Position numbers and translations under genes: made by a program. A stretch of DNA of 37,606 nt, from the NCBI GenBank assembly GCA_017627275.1, contig JAGAHC010000071.1, positions 1 to 37,606 on the forward strand. Direction: 5' to 3'. Positions 32,572 through 37,606 of the stretch are shown one piece after another; the first letter of the stretch is position 1, and every line of letters starts with the position of its first letter. Under the pieces are notes generated by a model. It did no database searches. It was not told the origin of the DNA and was given only the letters and a program-made list of their open reading frames with translations. Source of the stretch: Lachnospiraceae bacterium (GTDB taxonomy: Bacteria > Bacillota > Clostridia > Lachnospirales > Lachnospiraceae).

Positions 32572-33606
32572 ATGAGTTTATATTACAGCTATTACAAGGA
32601 TGTTCTGCGCACGCATCTGATCCTGATGGGGCCGGAGGCGGGAGAGGAAGAGGGCTATCAATACCGGATGATTGCGGCCAATCAGATCAAAGGCCTCGTC
32701 CCCTGCAAGCTCCGGCATGTCAACGACCGGTGCTTTTTGTACTATGACGTGACCGCCAAACGGGCGCTGTGCAACGTGGCGGAAAAAGAAAGGATGTCCG
32801 CGGAAGAAGTAAAGGAAGTGCTGTATTCCATCGTGGAAGTCCAGCGCCACATCGCGTCTTTCCTGCTGGACGCGGACAGGCTCCTGCTCTCTCCGGACTT
32901 CATTTTCCGGGAGTACGGGGGCGATACCTATACCTTTCTTTACTACCCGCGCACCGGAAAGGAGGAGACCGAGGAGAAGCAGAACGAAGACACCTCCGCC
33001 AAAGAGCTGATCGCGTTTTTGCTGCAGGCCCTAAAGCCCGGCGAAGTCCGCATGAAGCGGATCCTGGAAAAGCTGTCGATGTTCAGCAGGGAGCCGGACT
33101 TTGTGCTCGAGGAGACCGTGCTGAACACCCTGTTTGAAAGGGAAACGCCGCGGAGAAAAAAGGAAGTGCGGCCGATGATCCCGTTTGAAAACCGGACGGC
33201 TTCCGGAGACCTGTTCTCTGCGGACGAACTGTTCCTGGACGAAGAGGACCTGTACACGGACAGAGACAGGGTGCGGAGTTCTGAGGAAGAGGAGGACTTT
33301 TTCGAGGAGGAGGAAGATGCAAGACGGCCCGCTCCGACCAGGCACCTCTTCCTGCTGGCCGCACTTTTTTTGACAGCGGGACTTGTCCTGGAACTGGTAA
33401 AGTTTCTAAAACCGCACGGAATCACACTTCCGTCGTTTGCGGGAGGAGTGATCCTTGCTCTGCTTGCTTGCTCCGCCCTGCTTTCCGCGGCAGGCGTCCT
33501 TTTCACCTTCCTGGAAAACCGCCGCGCGGACAGAGAGGAGGAAAGGCAAAGGATGCTGTATGAACGGGAGAGAATGACGGACACCCTGGAGTACGCCAGG
33601 AGTTAG
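32572..33606 (+). CDS. DUF6382-like Tad-locus protein without an FHA domain
   Basis: A 344-residue protein. Residues 1-160 resemble the DUF6382 region found in Firmicutes Tad loci (LYYSYYKDVLRTHLILMGPE, then LLLDADRLLLSPDFIFRE and VYLYYP-like TFLYYPRTGKEE). A very acidic linker follows (DLYTDRDRVRSSEEEEDFFE), then two hydrophobic segments near residues 262-280 and 290-315, and a charged tail. As I recall, such proteins often end in a phosphopeptide-binding FHA domain; none is seen here. It is the last gene before a terminator. A signalling or scaffold role for pilus assembly is inference. Confidence 0.7.
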   Translation: MSLYYSYYKDVLRTHLILMGPEAGEEEGYQYRMIAANQIKGLVPCKLRHVNDRCFLYYDVTAKRALCNVAEKERMSAEEVKEVLYSIVEVQRHIASFLLDADRLLLSPDFIFREYGGDTYTFLYYPRTGKEETEEKQNEDTSAKELIAFLLQALKPGEVRMKRILEKLSMFSREPDFVLEETVLNTLFERETPRRKKEVRPMIPFENRTASGDLFSADELFLDEEDLYTDRDRVRSSEEEEDFFEEEEDARRPAPTRHLFLLAALFLTAGLVLELVKFLKPHGITLPSFAGGVILALLACSALLSAAGVLFTFLENRRADREEERQRMLYERERMTDTLEYARS

Positions 33607-33640
33607 CATATCCTATCCATTTGCACGAAAAAGAGAACAG

Positions 33641-33678
33641 GAAAGCTTCGGGAAAACGCACGAATCCGGAGCTTTTTC
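33641..33678 (+). terminator. Terminator of the Tad operon
   Basis: GAAAGCTTCGG and CCGGAGCTTTTT form an 11-base stem with a wobble pair and a 14-base loop, followed by T residues. A -10-like TATAAT (33683-33688) for the next operon starts five bases later. Confidence 0.65.
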
Positions 33679-33682
33679 TTAT

Positions 33683-33688
33683 TATAAT
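33683..33688 (+). promoter_or_regulatory. Probable -10 box of the hydrogenase operon
   Basis: A perfect TATAAT 40 bases before the first start codon. No matching -35 was found because the preceding bases form the terminator stem. Confidence 0.4.
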
Positions 33689-33728
33689 TAAGATGACTGT
33701 GTAAACCAACACAAGGGGGTAAATGAAT

Positions 33729-35564
33729 ATGAGCCGATTGAGCATTTTTACGACGAGCAATGCTCAGAAGACGGTGGAGACGCTCTACAAAGATCTCGAG
33801 CGACGCATCACGGCTTCGCAGCCGGGGCTGTGTCCTGTCGATCTGGCGTCTTCATTTTTGCATCTGTGCCATGCTCAATCCTGCGGGAAATGCGTGCCCT
33901 GCAGGGTGGGACTCGGGCAACTCGAGGACCTGATCGACTCGGTGCTGGACGGTACCGCGACGATGTACACGCTGAAGACGATCGAAAAAACAGCACAGAG
34001 CATCTACTATTCCGCGGATTGCGCCATCGGGTCGGAAGCGGCGCGCATGGTGCTGAAGGGGATCCGCGGATTCAGAGATGACTACATCGAACACATCGAG
34101 CACGGCCGCTGCGGCGAGATCCAGAATCAGCCCGTGCCCTGTGTCTCGCAGTGTCCGGCACACGTCGATGTACCGGGGTACATTGCACTCATTCACGAAG
34201 GCCGTTACGCCGATGCGGTGCAGCTGATCCGCAAGGACAATCCGCTGCCGTCCGTCTGCGGCCTTATCTGCGAGCATCCCTGCGAAGTACGCTGCCGCAG
34301 AACGATGGTGGATGATCCGATCAACATCCGCGGACTCAAACGGTACGCGGTCGAACAGGAAGGCGTCATCCCGAAGCCGAAGAAAATGGAGTCGACCGGC
34401 AAGAAAGTCGCCGTCATCGGCGGCGGCCCGTCCGGCTTAAGCGCGGCGTATTACCTTTCCATCATGGGACATGATGTCACGGTCTACGAGCAGCGCAAGA
34501 AACTCGGCGGCATGCTTCGTTACGGGATCCCGGCCTACCGTCTGCCCAGAGAAAGTCTGGACAGAGAGATCGCCGGCATGATGCTCTCCGGCTTTAAGGC
34601 AGAGACGAACATCAGCATCGGCAAAGACATTACGATGAAAGATTTACGCGATCAGTACGACGCCATGTACGTCGCGATCGGCGCGCACGTGGACCGCAAG
34701 ATCGGAATCGAGGGAGAGGATGCAGAAGGCGTCATCTCCGCGGTCGAGATGCTGCGCGACATCGGCGATGACGTGTATCCGGACTTCACCGGACAGGACA
34801 TCGCGGTCATCGGCGGCGGCAACGTCGCGATGGACGTCGCCAGATCCGCCATCCGCTGCGGTGCAAAATCCGTGAAAATCCTGTACCGCAGACGGATCGC
34901 CGACATGACGGCGCTTCCGGAAGAAGTACAGGGCGCGATCGCGGACGGCTGCGATGTTATGGAACTGGACGCACCGCTTCGCGTGGAGAAAGACGACAAG
35001 GGCCATGTGGCAGCCATCTGGGTGCAGCAGCAGATCGTCGGTCCCATCGAAGACGGCAGACCCGTTCCCGTTCCGTCGACGGAACGCCAGGATGTGCGCG
35101 TTCCCTGCGACAAGCTCCTTGTTGCCATCGGACAGGGAATCGATTCCCAGAAGTTCGGCGAATACGGCATTCCGCTGCAGCGCGGAAGGATCGACGCCTT
35201 TGACACCAGCGGCATCAAGGACGCGGAAGGAATTTTCGCGGGCGGCGACTGTGTCACGGGACCCGCGACCGTTATCCGCGCGATTGCAGCCGGAAAAGTT
35301 GCGGCGGCCAACATCGACGAGTACCTCGGCTTCCATCATGAGATCAAATCCGAGATCGAGATGCCGCCGATCCGCTTTGACGATCATAAGCCTTGCGGCA
35401 GGATCAACATGGCGGAACGTCCGGCAGCGGAACGCGTCCACGACTTTGCGCTGATGGAATGCAGCATGACCAGAGAAGAGGCGTTTCAGGAGTCGGGCAG
35501 ATGTCTGCACTGTGATCATTATGGATATGGCATATTCAAGGGAGGCAGAGAAGAAAAATGGTAA
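33729..35564 (+). CDS. NuoF-type iron-sulfur / GltD-like flavin oxidoreductase hybrid
   Basis: A 611-residue redox protein in three parts. Residues 1-115 match the iron-sulfur end of NuoF/HydB: AQSCGKCVPCRVG with C52, C55, C58 and C98, but the NADH- and FMN-binding part of NuoF is absent. Residues 130-200 are the double [4Fe-4S] helical domain of GltD/DPYD (CVSQCPAHVDVPGYIALI, SVCGLICEHPCEVRC). From 225 onward is the FAD and NAD(P) module: VAVIGGGPSGLSAAYYL, IAVIGGGNVAMDVARSA and GIFAGGDCVTGPATVI near the end. It probably passes electrons between NAD(P)H and the hydrogenase encoded directly downstream, with a seven-base overlap. The start at 33729 is favoured by AAGGGGG nine bases upstream; ATG 33723 is only three bases from it. 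Confidence 0.88.
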   Translation: MSRLSIFTTSNAQKTVETLYKDLERRITASQPGLCPVDLASSFLHLCHAQSCGKCVPCRVGLGQLEDLIDSVLDGTATMYTLKTIEKTAQSIYYSADCAIGSEAARMVLKGIRGFRDDYIEHIEHGRCGEIQNQPVPCVSQCPAHVDVPGYIALIHEGRYADAVQLIRKDNPLPSVCGLICEHPCEVRCRRTMVDDPINIRGLKRYAVEQEGVIPKPKKMESTGKKVAVIGGGPSGLSAAYYLSIMGHDVTVYEQRKKLGGMLRYGIPAYRLPRESLDREIAGMMLSGFKAETNISIGKDITMKDLRDQYDAMYVAIGAHVDRKIGIEGEDAEGVISAVEMLRDIGDDVYPDFTGQDIAVIGGGNVAMDVARSAIRCGAKSVKILYRRRIADMTALPEEVQGAIADGCDVMELDAPLRVEKDDKGHVAAIWVQQQIVGPIEDGRPVPVPSTERQDVRVPCDKLLVAIGQGIDSQKFGEYGIPLQRGRIDAFDTSGIKDAEGIFAGGDCVTGPATVIRAIAAGKVAAANIDEYLGFHHEIKSEIEMPPIRFDDHKPCGRINMAERPAAERVHDFALMECSMTREEAFQESGRCLHCDHYGYGIFKGGREEKW

Positions 35565-37315
35565 AAGCGACAATTAACGGGGTAACCGTAGAAGTGCCGG
35601 AAAAGACCACGATCCTCGATGCCGCCAAACAGGTCGGCATCGTGATTCCGACGCTTTGCTTTTTAAAGGATTTAAACGAGATCGGCGCCTGCCGCGTCTG
35701 CGTGGTCGAAGTGGAAGGCTATGAAAGACTGTTCACCGCCTGCAACAACACCATCGCGGACGGGATGGTGATCCACACCAATTCCCGCAAGGTCAGGGAA
35801 GCCAGAAAGACCAACGTGGAGCTGATCCTGTCCCAGCACAACACCAACTGCGCGGTCTGCAACCGGAACGGCAACTGCTCGCTGCAGAAGGTCGCGGGCA
35901 ACCTGAACATTCTGAAGCTGCCGTATGAGAAGCAGCTTTCGACGAAGAAGAGCGATCACAGTTTCCCGCTCATCAGAGAGTATGACAAATGCATCGGCTG
36001 CATGCGCTGCGTCCAGGTCTGTGATCACGTCCAGAACACACACATCTGGGACGTTGTGAACACCGGCGCCCGCACGGCGGTGGATGTACGGGACGTTTAC
36101 AGGATCGAAGATTCGAACTGTGTGCTTTGCGGACAGTGCATCACCCACTGCCCGGTCGGCGCCCTCAGAGAACGCGACGACATCGACCGCGTTTTCGATG
36201 CGCTGGAAGATCCGGATAAGATCACGGTCGTGCAGGTCGCGCCCTCCATTCGTACGAGCTGGGGCGAGCCTTTCGGACTGACGCCGGAGTTTGCTTCCTA
36301 CAAGAGACTGGTCGCAGTGCTGCGCGCCATCGGCTTTGACTATGTGTTTGACACCAACTTCAGCGCGGACCTGACCATCATGGAAGAGGGCAGTGAATTC
36401 CTCGAGATGGTGAAGGAAGCGGCGGAAGCAAAGAAGGAAGGAAAAGAAGGACCGAAGTTCCCGCTCTTTACTTCCTGCTGTCCGGGATGGGTCCGTTACT
36501 GCAAAGGCCACTATCCGGAATTCGTCGATCAGCTCTCGAGCGCCAAGTCGCCGCAGCAGATGTTCGGCGCCGTGGCAAAGAGCTACTATGCGGACCTTCT
36601 GGGCGTAGACCCTAAGAAGATCTTTGTTGTATCCATCATGCCCTGCCTGGCGAAGAAGGCAGAGTGCGCGTATCCTTCGATGGTCGACGACCAGGGCGAC
36701 CAGGAAGTCGATGTCGCACTGACGACCAGAGAAGTGGTGCGTTTGATCAAGGCCGAGAACTTAAGCCCCGTCGCCTTCAAGGAAGAAGAGCCCGATATGC
36801 CGCTCGGCATCGGCTCCGGCGCCGGCAACATTTTCGGCGCGACCGGCGGCGTTATGGAAGCGGCGCTTCGTACGGCCTACTGCCTGGTGACCGGTGAGAA
36901 TCCGGATCCGGATGCCTTCAAGGCAGTCCGCGGCATGGACGGCTGGAAGGAGGTCGAATTTGACCTCGCCGGCACACCGCTCAAGGTTGCCATCACCAAC
37001 GGCTTAAGCAACGCCAACAAGCTCCTGACGGCCTTAAAGAAGGGCGAAGTCTCCTATGACTTCGTGGAGGTCATGGCCTGCCCCGGCGGCTGCGTCGGCG
37101 GCGGCGGACAGCCCATCCACGACGGCCAGGAGCTCGCGGAAGACAGAGGCAAGGTCCTCTACGCGCAGGACGCTCAGGACACGCTGCGTTTCAGCCACGA
37201 GAACCCGTCCATCAAGACGATCTACAAGGACTACCTGGGCGCACCGCTTTCCGAGAAGGCGGAGCACCTCCTGCACACCGACCACCACGCGTGGAAGCTG
37301 CCGCAGGAACAGTAA
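35558..37315 (+). CDS. hydA: [FeFe] hydrogenase, catalytic subunit
   Basis: A 585-residue group A [FeFe] hydrogenase that makes or oxidises hydrogen. An N-terminal [2Fe-2S] domain has C34, C45, C48 and C62. A His-ligated cluster follows (HNTNCAVCNRNGNC: H94, C98, C101, C107), then two [4Fe-4S] motifs (C145-C148-C151-C155 and C188-C191-C194-C198). The H-cluster signatures are complete: TSCCPGW (C307, C308), IMPCLAKKAEC (C363), and EVMACPGGCVGGGGQP (C508, C512). It overlaps the GltD-like gene by seven bases (ATGGTAA) and probably forms a two-subunit enzyme with it. Maturation genes hydE, F and G are not in the window. No HydC/NuoE-type thioredoxin-fold subunit is adjacent. Confidence 0.97.
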   Translation: MVKATINGVTVEVPEKTTILDAAKQVGIVIPTLCFLKDLNEIGACRVCVVEVEGYERLFTACNNTIADGMVIHTNSRKVREARKTNVELILSQHNTNCAVCNRNGNCSLQKVAGNLNILKLPYEKQLSTKKSDHSFPLIREYDKCIGCMRCVQVCDHVQNTHIWDVVNTGARTAVDVRDVYRIEDSNCVLCGQCITHCPVGALRERDDIDRVFDALEDPDKITVVQVAPSIRTSWGEPFGLTPEFASYKRLVAVLRAIGFDYVFDTNFSADLTIMEEGSEFLEMVKEAAEAKKEGKEGPKFPLFTSCCPGWVRYCKGHYPEFVDQLSSAKSPQQMFGAVAKSYYADLLGVDPKKIFVVSIMPCLAKKAECAYPSMVDDQGDQEVDVALTTREVVRLIKAENLSPVAFKEEEPDMPLGIGSGAGNIFGATGGVMEAALRTAYCLVTGENPDPDAFKAVRGMDGWKEVEFDLAGTPLKVAITNGLSNANKLLTALKKGEVSYDFVEVMACPGGCVGGGGQPIHDGQELAEDRGKVLYAQDAQDTLRFSHENPSIKTIYKDYLGAPLSEKAEHLLHTDHHAWKLPQEQ

Positions 37316-37325
37316 CGTAAAGGAA

Positions 37326-37355
37326 GGAACCACAATCCCTGAGGAAACCGGTCCC
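37326..37355 (+). terminator. Degenerate copy 4 of the terminator family
   Basis: GGAACCACAATCCCTGAGG is nearly identical to copy 1 in its left half, but the right arm reads CGGTCCC where TGGTTCC is expected, and no T-run follows. It may be weakened; a perfect hairpin at 37427 now ends the hydrogenase transcript. Confidence 0.55.
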
Positions 37356-37426
37356 GGCGGTATATATAGTTCCGTTTCGCGGACGCTTTCGCTCGGTTGT
37401 GCTTTCGCTGCGTTACATAAGACGAC

Positions 37427-37461
37427 AAAAGGGTGTAGAGGAGAGCCTCTACACCCTTTTT
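37427..37461. terminator. Strong terminator, perfect 15-pair hairpin
   Basis: AAAAGGGTGTAGAGG and CCTCTACACCCTTTT form a perfect 15-pair stem with AGAG loop and A-run/T-run ends, so it can work in both directions. The structured RNA element begins within a few bases of its T-run. Confidence 0.9.
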
Positions 37462-37464
37462 ACG

Positions 37465-37606
37465 GTATGACGGGCATGCCGTCAGTCTGTGGTGAAAGTC
37501 CACAAGGGGCGTAGTTGCCGACGAACCCCATAGCGACTCCCAAGGTTTGCATCGTGAGGTGTAGGCGAGAGGAAGGGATAGCGAAATCGTAGCCTGACGA
37601 ACAGAA
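37465..37606 (+). mobile_element. 5' part of a structured mobile-element RNA, most like group II intron domain I
   Basis: Directly after the terminator, dense hairpins begin: TGACGG-GCATG-CCGTCA (37468-37484), GTGG-TGAAAGT-CCAC (37489-37503), AGTTGC pairing with GCGACT across a GGGG/CCCC region, and CATC-GTGA-GGTG (37550-37561) with a GNRA-type loop. The segment GGTGAAAGTCC and the CATCGTGAGGTG motif are as I recall in group II introns, and bacterial class C introns insert just after terminators. The element is cut by the window edge, so the reverse transcriptase gene, if any, is not visible. A HEARO/IscB-type RNA is the main alternative. Confidence 0.55.

Noticed and set aside
37365-37425. 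Repeated GCTTTCGCT segments between the degenerate and perfect terminators as a small gene or repeat array.
   Set aside because: Only two copies are present, with no start codon and ribosome binding site, and too short to call anything beyond spacer.

Overview
The window looks like chromosome from an anaerobic, Gram-positive Clostridia, most likely a Lachnospiraceae-like organism. The grounds are the high-GC but clostridial gene style, strong purine-rich ribosome binding sites, a Tad pilus locus with the Firmicutes-type accessory proteins and no outer-membrane secretin, an ornithine racemase-like enzyme, and an [FeFe] hydrogenase. No rRNA, tRNA or CRISPR array was seen. The species assignment is inference.

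Layout. 1-9.3 kb: a MATE exporter, glutamine synthetase (glnA), a leftward pair of a LysR regulator and a fused AroD-AroK shikimate enzyme, then rightward glutaminase, a sodium:alanine/glutamine symporter and an ornithine/alanine racemase-like protein. This is largely a glutamine and amino-acid handling block. 9.3-15.6 kb: a tightly overlapping operon of a peptide/nickel-type ABC importer (lipoprotein, two permeases, two short ATPases), a small metallophosphoesterase and type III pantothenate kinase. 15.6-18.3 kb: two small proteins (one a stand-alone FakA C-terminal-like domain), a leftward split chromate transporter pair and a second phosphoesterase. 18.2-23.8 kb: a copper P-type ATPase carrying a CopZ-like domain at its C-terminus, a DUF1858 protein, enolase, and two leftward genes (divergent PAP2 protein, dTDP-4-dehydrorhamnose reductase).

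23.8-33.6 kb is an 11-gene Tad/Flp pilus operon: a prepilin-peptidase-like protein, TadZ, TadA, TadB, TadC, Flp pilin, a DUF5702-like protein, a TadE-like protein with two Cys/His motifs, a second prepilin peptidase, another TadE-like protein and a DUF6382-like protein. It is preceded by a good promoter overlaid by long dyads. 33.7-37.3 kb holds a two-gene redox system: a hybrid protein (NuoF-type iron-sulfur region joined to a GltD-like flavin/NAD(P) module) overlapping an [FeFe] hydrogenase with a complete H-cluster. The window ends in a perfect terminator hairpin followed immediately by the start of a structured RNA that resembles group II intron domain I.

Most notable: the two-gene hydrogenase; the terminator-adjacent RNA element; the in-frame CopA-CopZ nesting with its own promoter and ribosome binding site; the AroD-AroK fusion with a repeat insert and an A10 tract exactly at the domain junction; a glutamine synthetase lacking both known regulatory residues; a repeated family of terminators, one of which encodes the end of a protein; and promoter geometry suggesting leaderless mRNAs.
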